A DNA stretch of 64,000 bases from Mycobacterium genavense ATCC 51234 (GTDB lineage Bacteria; Actinomycetota; Actinomycetes; Mycobacteriales; Mycobacteriaceae): NCBI RefSeq assembly GCF_000526915.1, contig NZ_JAGZ01000015.1, positions 1-64,000 on the forward strand, written 5' to 3'. The translations under genes and the position numbers were made by a program. The notes beneath the pieces are model-generated. The model ran no database searches and was not told where the DNA came from. It was given only the letters and a program-made list of their open reading frames with translations. Positions 48,425 to 62,494 of the stretch are shown one piece after another; within the stretch, counting starts at the first letter, position 1, and every line of letters starts with the position of its first letter.

Positions 48425-49900
48425 CTATTCGGATTCCGACGGGTCGCGGGCCGTCCTAGCTTGCTGGGCGGCCTTCTCCGCGGCTTCCGCGGCGGCGCTG
48501 CCTGGACGTTTCCGTTGCACCCAGTTCTCGATGTTTCGTTGCGGGCCGGCGGAAACCGCCAGCGCGCCCGGCGGCACGTCGTCCCGCAACACGGTGCCCG
48601 CCCCGGTGTAGGCGCCGTCCCCGACGGTGACCGGCGCCACGAACATGGTGTCCGAGCCGGTACGCACGTGCGAGCCGACCGTGGTGCGCCGCTTGGTCGT
48701 GCCGTCGTAGTTGACGAAGACGCTGGACGCACCGATGTTGCTGTGCTCGCCGATGTCGGCGTCGCCGACGTAGGTCAGGTGCGGCACCTTGGTGCCGGTT
48801 CCGATGGTGGAGTTCTTGACCTCGACGAACGCGCCCAGCTTGCCCGCCGCGCCCAGCACCGTGCCGGGCCGCAGATAGGTATACGGGCCGACCGTCGCGC
48901 CGCTACCGATCGTCGCGGAGGCGCCGTGCGTCCGGATCACCGACGCGCCGTCAGCGACGGTGACGTCCGTCAGCGTGGTGTCCGGGCCGACGACACAGCC
49001 ACCCCCGATCTGGGTGCGGCCCAGCAGCTGGGTGCCAGGGTGGATGACGGTGTCGCGGCCGATCGTCACGTCGACGTCGATCCAGGTGGTGGCCGGATCG
49101 ATCACCGTCACCCCGGCCAGCTGATGGGCGGCGACGATGCGGCGGTTGAGTTCGGCGCCCAGCGCGGCGAGCTGGACGCGATTGTTCACGCCGGCCACCA
49201 GCGCGCTGTCGTCGACGTGTCGGGCGCGCACGGGCCGACCGTCGCCGCGCAGGATGGCGACGACGTCGGTCAGGTACAGCTCTTGTTGGGCGTTGTCGGA
49301 GCTCAGCCGGCCCAACGCGGACCGCAACGCCGCCGCGTCGAAGGCGTAGACGCCGGCGTTGACCTCGCCGATCTTGCGCTGCGAGTCGGTCGCGTCGGCT
49401 TCCTCGACGATCGCCATCACCGCGTCGTCCTGGGTGCGCAGGATGCGGCCGTAGCCGAATGGATCGTGCAGCGTCGTGGTCAACACCGTCGCGGCGGCCA
49501 ACACGGCGTGGTGCGTCGCGATCAGGTCGGCCAGGGTGTCGGCATCCAGCAGCGGGGTGTCGCCCGAGGTGATCACCACGACCCCGGCGTAATCCTCGGG
49601 CAGCGCCGACAGCCCGCAGAGCGCGGCGTCGCCGGTACCGCGGGGGCGGTCCTGCAGGGCGATGTCGATGGGTCGGCCGAGGGTGGCGGCGAGATCGGCG
49701 ACGATCGGCGCGATGCGCTGGTGTTCATGCCCCAGCACCACGACCAGCCGCTGCGGCGCCACCTTGGCGATCGCGTGCAGGGCATGGGCGAGCATGCTGC
49801 GGCCGGCGAGGGTGTGCAGCACCTTCGGGGTGTCCGATCGCATCCGGGTGCCGGGCCCGGCCGCCAGGACCAGGACCGCTGTGTCACCGTGAAACGACAT
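48425..49900 (-). CDS. glmU: Bifunctional GlcN-1-P acetyltransferase / GlcNAc-1-P uridyltransferase
   Basis: A 491-residue two-domain enzyme making UDP-GlcNAc for peptidoglycan and arabinogalactan linkage. The N-terminal uridyltransferase has [34 protein letters not shown] and [13 protein letters not shown]. The C-terminal left-handed beta-helix has hexapeptide repeats from about residue 260 and acetyltransferase segments [20 protein letters not shown] and [17 protein letters not shown]. The Ala/Arg-rich C-terminal tail is typical of mycobacterial GlmU. Corresponds to Rv1018c. Confidence 0.95.
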   Translation of the reverse strand: MSFHGDTAVLVLAAGPGTRMRSDTPKVLHTLAGRSMLAHALHAIAKVAPQRLVVVLGHEHQRIAPIVADLAATLGRPIDIALQDRPRGTGDAALCGLSALPEDYAGVVVITSGDTPLLDADTLADLIATHHAVLAAATVLTTTLHDPFGYGRILRTQDDAVMAIVEEADATDSQRKIGEVNAGVYAFDAAALRSALGRLSSDNAQQELYLTDVVAILRGDGRPVRARHVDDSALVAGVNNRVQLAALGAELNRRIVAAHQLAGVTVIDPATTWIDVDVTIGRDTVIHPGTQLLGRTQIGGGCVVGPDTTLTDVTVADGASVIRTHGASATIGSGATVGPYTYLRPGTVLGAAGKLGAFVEVKNSTIGTGTKVPHLTYVGDADIGEHSNIGASSVFVNYDGTTKRRTTVGSHVRTGSDTMFVAPVTVGDGAYTGAGTVLRDDVPPGALAVSAGPQRNIENWVQRKRPGSAAAEAAEKAAQQARTARDPSESE

Positions 49901-49963
49901 CGATTCTCCTCGTGCTTAGCCCCAAGCCTGTCATTTCACCTGCACCGATCGCAAAACCCGAAG

Positions 49964-50035
49964 CTCCGTCGCCAGGACTCGAACCTGAACTATCTGAACC
50001 AAAATCAGAGGTGCTGCCGATTACACCACGACGGA
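49964..50035 (-). tRNA. tRNA-Gln (anticodon TTG)
   Basis: On the minus strand the sequence folds as a cloverleaf. Acceptor stem is TCCGTCG with CGACGGA and discriminator G. The anticodon stem TCTGA/TCAGA encloses loop TTTTGGT with anticodon TTG, and the T-arm is GGTTCGAGTCC. CCA is not encoded. It lies just upstream of glmU on the same strand, as in other mycobacteria. Confidence 0.93.
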
Positions 50036-50206
50036 CTGCCGACCCGGGCCGGCGGCGACTCACCGTCAACCGCGCCACCAAGACTTTAGTCTGACGACGA
50101 CGCGGACCGCTTGGTCCGTTGAGGAGTCGGACACTTCAGCGCAGTCTGTGTGGCAGCTCGTTGGCGGCCCGCAGCCACAGGCGGGCGATTTCACCAGGCC
50201 AAACCG

Positions 50207-50212
50207 ATACCC
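50207..50212 (+). promoter_or_regulatory. Candidate -10 element for the Rv1019-like regulator
   Basis: GATACC lies 8 nt before GTG 50221, consistent with a leaderless transcript. The similarity to TAnnnT is only partial. Confidence 0.3.
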
Positions 50213-50220
50213 TGAGGGAC

Positions 50221-50856
50221 GTGGCAGCCCCGGATAAAGAAGTGCGCGCGCCACGCGCCCGGATGACCGGCAGCGAGCGCCGACACCAGCTGATCGGCAT
50301 CGCGCGCTCGCTTTTTGCCGAACGCGGCTATGACGGCACCTCGATCGAGGAGATCGCGCAGCGTGCCAACGTGTCCAAACCGGTCGTCTACGAACACTTC
50401 GGGGGCAAGGAGGGCCTTTACGCCGTCGTCGTCGACCGCGAGATGTCGGCGCTGCTGGACGGGATCACCTCGTCGCTGACCAACAACCGGTCCCGGGTGC
50501 GTGTCGAACGGGTCGCGCTGGCGTTGCTCACCTACGTCGAGGAACGCACCGACGGCTTCCGGATCCTGATCCGCGACTCGCCGGCCGCGATCAGCACCGG
50601 CACCTACTCCAGCCTACTCAACGACGCGGTCGGCCAGGTGTCCTCGATCCTGGCCGGCGACTTCGCCCGCCGCGGCCTGGATCCGGATCTGGCGCCGCTG
50701 TATGCCCAGGCATTGGTGGGCTCGGTGTCAATGACCGCGCAGTGGTGGCTCGACACCCGCGAGCCCAAGAAGGAAGTCGTGGCCGTGCACCTGGTCAACC
50801 TGATGTGGAACGGCCTGACTCATCTGGAATCCGACCCCCGGCTGCAAGACGAGTAG
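50221..50856 (+). CDS. TetR-family transcriptional regulator (Rv1019-like)
   Basis: A 211-residue regulator from GTG 50221, or 197 residues from ATG 50263 (MTGSERRHQLIGIARSLFAE), the length of M. tuberculosis Rv1019. The helix-turn-helix is EEIAQRANVSKPVVYEHFGG. The C-terminal ligand domain includes SALLDGITSSLTNNRSRVRV and SMTAQWWLDTREPKKEVVAV. Rv1019 is reported as an autorepressor of the downstream mfd-mazG genes; here a minus-strand decarboxylase gene intervenes before mfd. Confidence 0.9.
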   Translation: MAAPDKEVRAPRARMTGSERRHQLIGIARSLFAERGYDGTSIEEIAQRANVSKPVVYEHFGGKEGLYAVVVDREMSALLDGITSSLTNNRSRVRVERVALALLTYVEERTDGFRILIRDSPAAISTGTYSSLLNDAVGQVSSILAGDFARRGLDPDLAPLYAQALVGSVSMTAQWWLDTREPKKEVVAVHLVNLMWNGLTHLESDPRLQDE

Positions 50857-50880
50857 TGGTCGCCCCGCGCGTTGCTCCGC

Positions 50881-50934
50881 GAGCGTAGACACGCTGCGAT
50901 TTCCGGCTCACTTTTTCGCGCTGTGTTTACGCTC
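50881..50934. repeat. Inverted repeat between convergent regulator and decarboxylase genes
   Basis: GAGCGTAGACAC (50881-50892) pairs with GTGTTTACGCTC (50923-50934) at 11 of 12 positions across a 30-nt loop. The right arm lies inside the 3' end of the decarboxylase gene. It could act as a bidirectional terminator-like hairpin but has no T-tract. Confidence 0.35.
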
Positions 50935-52311
50935 GACGCTCACAGCCCCGCGGGGCCGAATTCGACCGCAGTCGCGTGACATCAGGTCGGCGACCGGCTC
51001 GCGGCGCACCAGCTGGCGGACCCGTCCGTCCTTGACGGCCACGACGGGCGGCCGGCACACCATGTTGTAGTTCGACGCCATGCTGTGGTGATACGAGCCG
51101 GTACAGGCCACGGCCAGCAGATCGCCGGGGTGCAGGTCCGCGGGCAGCTCGACATCCCGGGCGATCTCGTCGCCGGCCTCGCAATGCCGGCCGGCGACCG
51201 TGACCTTCTGCTTGAGCGCCACCGAATGGCGGTTGGCCAGCGCGACCGTGTACTGGGCGCCGTACAGCGACACCCGTGGGTTGTCGCTCATGCCGCCGTC
51301 GACCGCGACGAAGGTACGCCCACACGGCTGCGTCTTGACCGAGCACACCCGATACAGCGTGACGCCGGCCCGGCCGCTGATCGCCCGACCCGGTTCCACC
51401 ACGAGGGTGGGCCGCGGGAAGTGCTCGGCGGCGCAGGCCTCGTCCACCGCGTCTTCGATGACGACGGCCAGGTCGTCGATGTCGAGTTCCCGATCGCCCG
51501 CAATGTAGGGGATCGCATGGCCGCCGCCGAGGTTCAGCTCGGTGAGGATGACGCCGTGCCGGGCGCGGATGTCGGCCATCGCGGCAATCATCCGGTGGAT
51601 GGTCTCGCCGTACAGCGCGGGGTCGATGACCTGCGAGCCGATGTGGCAGTGCAGCCCGACCAGGTTGAGGATCGGGTGCGCCAGCACCCGCATCACCGCG
51701 TCGGCGGCGTGGTCCTGCGCGAGGGTGAAGCCGAATTTCTGGTCGGTGATGCCGGTGGTGACCGCGCGGTGCCCGTGGATGTCGATGTCCGGGGTCACCC
51801 GGATCAGCACCGGCTGGCTCTTGCGTGCGCAGCCCGCAAGGTAGGCGATCTCGATGTTGGAATCCAGCACGACGCGCCCGACGCCGGCGTGTGCCGCCCG
51901 GTGCAACTCGTCGGGTAATTTCGCGTTGCCGTGCATGATGATCCGGGCCGGGTCCACACCGCCGGCCAACGCGACGGCCAGCTCACCGGCCGAGCAGACG
52001 TCGACGCCCAGTCTTTCCTCGCGGGCCCACCGCGCCACGGCCATGGTCAGCAGAGACTTTGCGGCGTAGACGATCTCGACACCTTGAGAGCCGCGCAGCA
52101 CCTTGCGGTAGCGGCGGGCGCGGAGGCGGAAGTCTGTTTCGTCGATCACATAGGTGGGGGTGTGGAACTCGTCGGCGATGTCCGACAGCGGGACGCCACC
52201 GACGCAGAGCCGGCCGCCCTCGTCGGAATGCGTAGTGACAGGCCCAGATCGCGGATCCAGCCGTCGGGGCGCCGCCCGACCAATGGAGGGCAGCATGTCG
52301 AGCAATGTCAT
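50908..52311 (-). CDS. Diaminopimelate decarboxylase-like PLP enzyme (second LysA-type)
   Basis: A 467-residue fold type III PLP decarboxylase. The PLP Lys is in IVYAAKSLLTMAVARW, followed by GVDVCSAGELAVAL, VGLHCHIGSQV, LNLGGGHAIPY, VVEPGRAISGRAGVTL, the substrate-binding AGRHCEAGDEI (CESGD in classical enzymes) and GSYHHSMASNYNMV (usually G-A-Y). It would convert meso-diaminopimelate, or a related amino acid, to its decarboxylated product. In M. tuberculosis lysA is elsewhere and nothing lies between Rv1019 and mfd, so this is an additional copy or a relative with shifted specificity. Confidence 0.85.
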   Translation of the reverse strand: MTLLDMLPSIGRAAPRRLDPRSGPVTTHSDEGGRLCVGGVPLSDIADEFHTPTYVIDETDFRLRARRYRKVLRGSQGVEIVYAAKSLLTMAVARWAREERLGVDVCSAGELAVALAGGVDPARIIMHGNAKLPDELHRAAHAGVGRVVLDSNIEIAYLAGCARKSQPVLIRVTPDIDIHGHRAVTTGITDQKFGFTLAQDHAADAVMRVLAHPILNLVGLHCHIGSQVIDPALYGETIHRMIAAMADIRARHGVILTELNLGGGHAIPYIAGDRELDIDDLAVVIEDAVDEACAAEHFPRPTLVVEPGRAISGRAGVTLYRVCSVKTQPCGRTFVAVDGGMSDNPRVSLYGAQYTVALANRHSVALKQKVTVAGRHCEAGDEIARDVELPADLHPGDLLAVACTGSYHHSMASNYNMVCRPPVVAVKDGRVRQLVRREPVADLMSRDCGRIRPRGAVSVERKHSAKK

Positions 52312-52403
52312 GCCTTCAAAGTGCGCCCGGCCGGCGCGCGATGGCGTGATCCTTACGATCCCTTGACGGCCCCAGGGGCAATATTGACGAACTTCGGCGC
52401 ACC

Positions 52404-52409
52404 TAGAAT
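52404..52409 (+). promoter_or_regulatory. Candidate -10 element for mfd
   Basis: TAGAAT lies 9 nt before ATG 52419; the transcript would have a leader of only a few nucleotides or none. Confidence 0.4.
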
Positions 52410-52418
52410 GGGTGCATC

Positions 52419-56080
<3,662 letters not shown>

Positions 56081-56084
<4 letters not shown>

Positions 56085-57164
56085 TTGTCGTCTTGTTCGA
56101 CCCCCGCCGTCCATCGCTGGTGCGACTCCAGGCGATCGAGCACCTGACCGGCGAGATCCAGTACACCGAGGAGATGCCCGTCGCGGTGCCCTGGTCGCTG
56201 CCGTCCGCGCGGCCGGTGGACACCGGGGACCCCGAGTCCCCAGCAGCGCCGGTGTTGCTGTCGTCGGATCCCGACCACCCCGCGGTGACCGCCCGGTTAG
56301 CCGCCGGAGCCCGGTTGATCTCGGCGCCGGACACGCCGCGCGGCGAACGTCTCGTCGACGCCGTCGCGATGATGGACAAACTGCGTACCGCCGGGCCGTG
56401 GGAGAGCGAGCAAACCCACGACTCGCTGCGCCGGTTCCTGCTCGAGGAGACCTACGAGCTGCTGGACGCCGTCCGCAGTGGCAACGCCGAGGCGCTGTGT
56501 GAAGAACTCGGCGACGTCCTGCTGCAGGTGCTCTTCCACGCCCGCATCGCCGAGGAGGCGCCACAGTCCCCGTTCGACATCGACGACGTCGCCACCACGC
56601 TGATGCGTAAGCTGGGTAATCGAGTGCCGGGAGCGCTTGCGGGACAATCGATTTCACTAGAGGAGCAGCTGGCTCAGTGGGAAGAGCGTAAGGCCGCCGA
56701 GAAACCCCGCAATTCGGTGATGGACGACGTCCATACCGGTCAACCGGCGCTGGCGCTGGCGCAGAAGGTGATTGCGCGCGCACGCGGCCGGGATGCCTGC
56801 CGACCTGATGCCCGCCGAGATCACCTCGATCACGGTGTCATCCGACGTCGACGCGGAAAGCTTCCTGCGCACAGCCGTTTTGGAGTTCGTGGACACGGTC
56901 CGCGCGGTGGAGAGATCGATCGCCGCGACTCGACGCGGGGACAGCGTGCCCGAAGAGCTCGACGTGGTTCCGCTGGGCGAGGTCAGCGAGGAGGAGTGGC
57001 GCGCGCACTGGCCGTCCGACGTGGCCGTGGACATCGAGCCCGACGAATCCGACGAAGCCGACGAGTCCGACGATTCCGACGACGACGAGCCCGACGACGG
57101 TGCGACCGGCGAGGAGTCCGAGAAGTCGGGCAAAGGCGCCAAGCGGGACCGAGACCGCGGCTGA
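56081..57164 (+). pseudogene. mazG: MazG nucleoside triphosphate pyrophosphohydrolase, frameshifted after the catalytic domain
   Basis: ATG 56081 starts [20 protein letters not shown] as in Rv1021. The MazG domain is complete: LRTAGPWESEQTHDSLRRFL, LEETYELLDAVRSGNAEALC and EELGDVLLQVLFHARIAEEA with the E-E-x-x-E and E-x-x-D metal ligands. After LALAQKVIARA, near 56780, the frame changes. The expected C-terminal part (AGMPADLMPAEITSITVSSD to an acidic tail) runs in the next frame to TGA 57162. If real, the enzyme keeps its pyrophosphatase core but gains a wrong tail. It is the only visibly broken core gene. Confidence 0.8.
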
Positions 57165-57434
57165 CGCGGGGTTGCGATCGGATTGGCAAGTTTTCCGGTC
57201 AGTGACCGCCGCGATATTTGCCGTTTTACGTGGTCGCGACAGATAATGTCGCTTGTGAGTTGGTGAATCCCGGTGGTCGGCATTCTTCGAACTTTGCTAG
57301 CCACGGTAAGTGGTAGCTAAGCGAGAAATGATCTGAAACGGGGTCCGCGGGCTCAACGCGACCGACCTCGGCGAAAGGTCATGGGACGATATTCAGTGAG
57401 CGACGTTGGTGTAGGGGAAGTTAAGGGGAACGCG
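57165..57434 (+). promoter_or_regulatory. Long intergenic leader upstream of lpqU
   Basis: A 270-bp non-coding region with a relatively AT-rich half (57190-57330) and several short complementary elements, such as GCTAGCCACGG/CCGTGG-like pairs. Mycobacterial peptidoglycan-hydrolase genes can carry riboswitch leaders, and lpqU encodes a transglycosylase-like protein, so an RNA element is possible. No consensus fold was confirmed. AAGGGGAA at 57423-57430 is the lpqU ribosome site. Confidence 0.3.
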
Positions 57435-58166
57435 GTGTCGGCGAGGCGTTGGTTGCGGGCGGCCGCCGTGATCGGCGCGACCGCGATGCTGCTGGCGTCC
57501 AGCTGTACCTGGCAGCTCAGCCTTTTCATCCCCGCCGGCGTGCCGCCTCCGTTCGGCGATCCCGTGCCGCCGGTGAACACCCATGCCAGCGGTCGGCCCG
57601 CGGACCAGTTGCGGGCGTGGGCGTTGCCCCGCGCCGCGGCGTTGGAGATCCCGGTCATCGCATTGGAGGCCTACGCGTACGCGGCCCGGGTCGCCGAGGT
57701 GGAAAACCCGAAGTGCCATATCGCCTGGACCACGCTGGCAGGCATCGGGCAGGTCGAGAGCCACCACGGCACTTATCGGGGCGCGACGCTGTCGCCGAAT
57801 GGGGATGTGAGCCCGCCCATCCGGGGCGTGCAGCTCGACGGCAGCGGCGGCAACTTGCGCATTGTCGACAGCGCCGAAGACACCACGGACAGCCAGCCCG
57901 CGATAGCCCGGGCGATGGGGCCCATGCAGTTCATTCCGGAGACGTGGCGATTGTACGGGGTCGACGCCCACAACGACGGCCGTCTGAGCCCGGACAACAT
58001 CGATGACGCGGCACTGGCGGCGGCGGGCTACTTGTGTTGGCGCGGAAAGGATCTCGCGACGGCCCGGGGATGGGTCACCGCGCTGCGGGCCTACAACAAC
58101 TCCGGCGTGTACGCGCGAGCGGTCCGCGACTGGGCTACCGCCTATGCGGCGGGTCACCCGCTGTAG
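57435..58166 (+). CDS. lpqU: Lipoprotein LpqU, lytic-transglycosylase-like
   Basis: A 243-residue lipoprotein; signal and lipobox are ATAMLLASSCTWQL (A-S-S-C). The mature protein is a MltB-like lysozyme-fold domain: TTLAGIGQVESHHGTYRG (catalytic Glu), ARAMGPMQFIPETWRLYG, DDAALAAAGYLCWRGKDLA and ALRAYNNSGVYARAV. It would cleave peptidoglycan glycan strands at the cell surface. GTG 57435 is chosen for the M. tuberculosis match and the good ribosome site. Equivalent to Rv1022. Confidence 0.92.
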   Translation: MSARRWLRAAAVIGATAMLLASSCTWQLSLFIPAGVPPPFGDPVPPVNTHASGRPADQLRAWALPRAAALEIPVIALEAYAYAARVAEVENPKCHIAWTTLAGIGQVESHHGTYRGATLSPNGDVSPPIRGVQLDGSGGNLRIVDSAEDTTDSQPAIARAMGPMQFIPETWRLYGVDAHNDGRLSPDNIDDAALAAAGYLCWRGKDLATARGWVTALRAYNNSGVYARAVRDWATAYAAGHPL

Positions 58167-58174
58167 AAGGATGA

Positions 58175-59545
<1,371 letters not shown>

Positions 59546-59580
59546 CTTGACAGTCAACGGAAGAAGCGGCTAGGCGTCCG

Positions 59581-60264
59581 ATGCCCGACGCAAAACGGCC
59601 CGATCCGAAGCGCCGTTCCCCGGCACCGCGTCCGGGGAAGGCCGGTGATTCAGCCCGGCGGAATCGGGCCGCCAAACCGTCGTCGAAGCCGTCGTCGCGC
59701 ACCTCGAAACTCGCGCAGAACGCCGCCGCTGCCAAGTCGACGGCCGAGCACATCGTCGAGCCGATCAAGCGCCAGATCGCCGAGTCCGTCGAGCAACGTT
59801 CCGAGCAGCCGCTGGGTTTCACCGCCCGGCGGGCGGCGGTGCTGGCCGTGGTGGTGTGCGTGCTGACGTTGACGATCGCAGGCCCGGTGCGCACGTATTT
59901 CGCGCAGCGCACCGAGATGGCTCAGCTGACGGCCAGTGAGGCCGCGCTGCGTCGTCAGATCGCCGAGCTCGAGCAGAAGAAGGTCAAGCTCGCCGACCCG
60001 GCCTACATCGCGGTGCAGGCCCGCGAGCGTCTCGGGTTCGTGATGCCGGGCGATACGCCGTTCCAGGTCCAGCTCCCGGCGTCCGCGGCGGCGTCCCCGC
60101 AGCCGGGCGCCGAAGCGGCGAAGCCGTCGAGCAACGCGCCGTGGTACTCGTCGCTGTGGCACACCATCGCCGACGCCCCGCACCTGCCACCGGCCGGCGC
60201 GCCGGCCGGGCCCGGCCAGCCCGCGCCGCCGGAATCACCGAAGCCCGCGGCTCCCGGTGGTTGA
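59581..60264 (+). CDS. FtsB/DivIC-family septum formation protein (Rv1024-like)
   Basis: A 227-residue bitopic protein. A basic cytoplasmic N-terminus (about 80 residues, Lys/Arg/Ser/Pro rich) is followed by one membrane segment (AAVLAVVVCVLTLTIAGPV), then an extracytoplasmic coiled coil (MAQLTASEAALRRQIAELEQ), the DivIC signature YIAVQARERLGFVMPGD, and a Pro-rich tail. It belongs to the FtsQ-FtsL-FtsB divisome subcomplex. The gene lies between eno and the DUF501 gene, the conserved actinobacterial order. Confidence 0.9.
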   Translation: MPDAKRPDPKRRSPAPRPGKAGDSARRNRAAKPSSKPSSRTSKLAQNAAAAKSTAEHIVEPIKRQIAESVEQRSEQPLGFTARRAAVLAVVVCVLTLTIAGPVRTYFAQRTEMAQLTASEAALRRQIAELEQKKVKLADPAYIAVQARERLGFVMPGDTPFQVQLPASAAASPQPGAEAAKPSSNAPWYSSLWHTIADAPHLPPAGAPAGPGQPAPPESPKPAAPGG

Positions 60265-60748
60265 GCGTGCCGACCTGGAAGCGGTGGCACGCCAGCTCGG
60301 TCGCGAGCCCCGCGGTGTGCTGGAGATCGCCTACCGATGCCCTAACGGCGAGCCCGGCGTGGTGAAGACCGCGCCGAAACTTCCTGACGGGACTCCGTTT
60401 CCGACGTTGTACTATCTGACGCATCCGGCGCTGACCGCGGCCGCGAGCAGACTGGAGACGACGAGACTGATGCGGGAGATGGCCGAGCGGCTGGCCACCG
60501 ACGCCGAATTGGCCGCCGCCTATCGGCGGGCGCACGAGTCGTATCTGGCCGAGCGCGACGCGATCGAGCCGCTCGGAACCACGTTCTCCGGTGGCGGCAT
60601 GCCGGACCGGGTCAAATGCCTGCACGTGCTGATCGCACATGCGCTGGCCAAGGGGCCCGGGGTCAATCCGTTCGGCGACGAGGCGTTGGCGCTGCTTGCC
60701 GCCGACCCCGCCATGGCTTCGATCCTGGATGGTGAGGTGTGGCGCTGA
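60257..60748 (+). CDS. DUF501 family protein (Rv1025-like)
   Basis: A 163-residue soluble protein with DUF501 landmarks: GREPRGVLEIAYRCPNGEPG, TPFPTLYYLTHPALTAAASR, HESYLAERDAIEPLG, FSGGGMPDRVKCLHVLIAHA and GVNPFGDEAL. The conserved C-L-H and G-M-P residues suggest an active or metal site, but no activity is known. It overlaps both neighbours (8 bp with the FtsB-like gene, 10 bp with ppx2), indicating a single transcript. Confidence 0.9.
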   Translation: MVERADLEAVARQLGREPRGVLEIAYRCPNGEPGVVKTAPKLPDGTPFPTLYYLTHPALTAAASRLETTRLMREMAERLATDAELAAAYRRAHESYLAERDAIEPLGTTFSGGGMPDRVKCLHVLIAHALAKGPGVNPFGDEALALLAADPAMASILDGEVWR

Positions 60749-61683
60749 GAGCCGCCGGTGTCGACTGCGGCACCAACTCGATTCGGTTGCTGATCGCCGA
60801 CGTTGACGACGGGAAGCTGCGCGACGTGCACCGCGAGACGCGGATCGTGCGGTTGGGCCAGGGCGTCGACGCCACCGGTCAGTTCGCGCCGGAGGCGATC
60901 GAGCGGACCCGGGTCGCGCTGGTCGAATATGCGGATCTGATGAAAGCCCATCGCGTGCAGCGGGTTCGGATGGGCGCCACCTCCGCGGCCCGCGATGTGA
61001 GCAACCGGGCCGACTTCTTTGCGATGACGGCCGAGGTGCTGGGCGCCGTGTTGCCCGACGCGGTCGCCGACGTGATCACCGGAGCCGAAGAGGCCGAGCT
61101 GTCGTTTCGCGGTGCGGTAGGCGAATTAGACAGCGCCCGTGGGCCGTTCGTCGTCGTCGACCTGGGCGGCGGCTCGACCGAGATCGTGCTGGGCGCCGAC
61201 GAGGTGGTGGCGAGCTACTCGGCCGACATCGGCTGCGTGCGGTTGACCGAACGTTATTTGCACTCCGACCCGCCGACGGGTGCGGAGGTGGAAGCGGCGC
61301 GGCAATTCGTGCGAGAACGACTCGATCCCGCATTGCGGGCCGTGCCCGTCGAGCAGGCCAGGACCTGGGTGGGGCTGGCCGGCACGATGACCACGCTGTC
61401 GGCGCTGGCGCACAACATGACGACGTATGACGCTGCGACCATTCATCTTTCGCGCGTGGGCGGCGAGGACCTGATGTCGGTGTGCCAGCGGCTGATCGGC
61501 ATGACCCGATCCCAACGCGCGGCGCTGCCGCCGATGCACGAGGGCCGCGCCGACGTGATCGCCGGCGGCGCGATCGTGGTACAGGAGCTGGCACGCGAGT
61601 TGCGCGCCCGCGCGGGCATCGACGAGCTGACCGTCAGCGAACACGACATCCTCGACGGCATCGTGCTTTCGATCATGCCCTAG
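60739..61683 (+). CDS. ppx2: Exopolyphosphatase/GppA-type phosphatase (Ppx2)
   Basis: A 314-residue ASKHA-fold phosphatase: AGVDCGTNSIRLLIADVDDG, MGATSAARDVSNRADF, ITGAEEAELSFRGAVGE, VVDLGGGSTEIVLG and WVGLAGTMTTLSAL. Members hydrolyse polyphosphate or the pppGpp 5'-phosphate. It has the short form of actinobacterial Ppx without the HD-type extension. Matches Rv1026 and ends before the convergent kdpE gene. Confidence 0.92.
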   Translation: MALRAAGVDCGTNSIRLLIADVDDGKLRDVHRETRIVRLGQGVDATGQFAPEAIERTRVALVEYADLMKAHRVQRVRMGATSAARDVSNRADFFAMTAEVLGAVLPDAVADVITGAEEAELSFRGAVGELDSARGPFVVVDLGGGSTEIVLGADEVVASYSADIGCVRLTERYLHSDPPTGAEVEAARQFVRERLDPALRAVPVEQARTWVGLAGTMTTLSALAHNMTTYDAATIHLSRVGGEDLMSVCQRLIGMTRSQRAALPPMHEGRADVIAGGAIVVQELARELRARAGIDELTVSEHDILDGIVLSIMP

Positions 61684-61813
61684 CGCCCGCTCTGCGTCCT
61701 TGACGGTTTCGACTGTGCACCGGTGGTTTTCGGTGTGCGGTCGCGGCGGGCCGGCCCGGCGTGTCGCCGCCGCACGTGCACAACGAAAGCCGTAAGCGCA
61801 CACCCACATGCGC

Positions 61814-62494
61814 TCAGGCCTCGAAGCGGTAGCCCATGCCCGATTCGGTCAGCAGGTGTTTGGGATGCGAAGGGTCGTCTTCGAGTTTGCGTCTCAGCTG
61901 TGCCAGATACACACGCAGGTAATGGGTTTCGGTGGCATACGCCGGACCCCAGACCTCTTTGAGTAATTCCTCGCGGCCGACCAGCTTGCCGCGATTACGC
62001 ACCAGCACCTCGAGCATGCCCCATTCGGTCGGGGTGAGGTGTACCTCGGCGCCGTTCTTGGTGACCTTCTTGGCGGCCAGGTCGACGGTGAATGCGTCGG
62101 TCTCGACCACCGGCTCGTCCAGTTCCGAAGCCGCGGCATTGCGGCGCACCGCGGCACGCAACCGAGCCAGAAATTCGTCCATCCCAAACGGTTTGGTGAC
62201 GTAGTCGTCGGCACCGGCGTCCAGCGCCTCGACCTTGTCGGAGGAATCGGTGCGCGCGGACAACACGATCACCGGCGCCGTCAGCCACCCGCGAAGCCCG
62301 GCGAGCACCTCGATACCCGAGGTATCGGGCAGGCCGAGGTCGAGGATCACCACGTCGGGTCGGTGTTCGGCCGCGGCGCGCAGGGCGCCGGCGCCGGTCG
62401 CCGCGGTGACGACCTCGTAGCCGCGCACCGACAGGTTGATGCGCAGCGCACGCAGGATGTGCGGCTCGTCGTCGATCACCAAGACCCGGGTCAT
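61814..62494 (-). CDS. kdpE: KdpE response regulator
   Basis: A 226-residue OmpR-type regulator. The receiver domain holds VLVIDDEPHILRALRINLSV and the phospho-acceptor Asp in VVILDLGLPDTSG; the Lys is in DDYVTKPFGMDEFL. The winged helix includes LTPTEWGMLEVLVRNRGKLV and TETHYLRVYLAQLRRKLEDD. With KdpD it activates the kdp potassium-ATPase genes at low K+ or osmotic stress. It overlaps kdpD by 4 bp. Confidence 0.95.
   Translation of the reverse strand: MTRVLVIDDEPHILRALRINLSVRGYEVVTAATGAGALRAAAEHRPDVVILDLGLPDTSGIEVLAGLRGWLTAPVIVLSARTDSSDKVEALDAGADDYVTKPFGMDEFLARLRAAVRRNAAASELDEPVVETDAFTVDLAAKKVTKNGAEVHLTPTEWGMLEVLVRNRGKLVGREELLKEVWGPAYATETHYLRVYLAQLRRKLEDDPSHPKHLLTESGMGYRFEA

Noticed and set aside
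48032-50089. 685-codon plus-strand ORF across prs, glmU and the tRNA
   Set aside because: It reads through the tRNA gene and is antisense to two well-conserved enzymes; a shadow.
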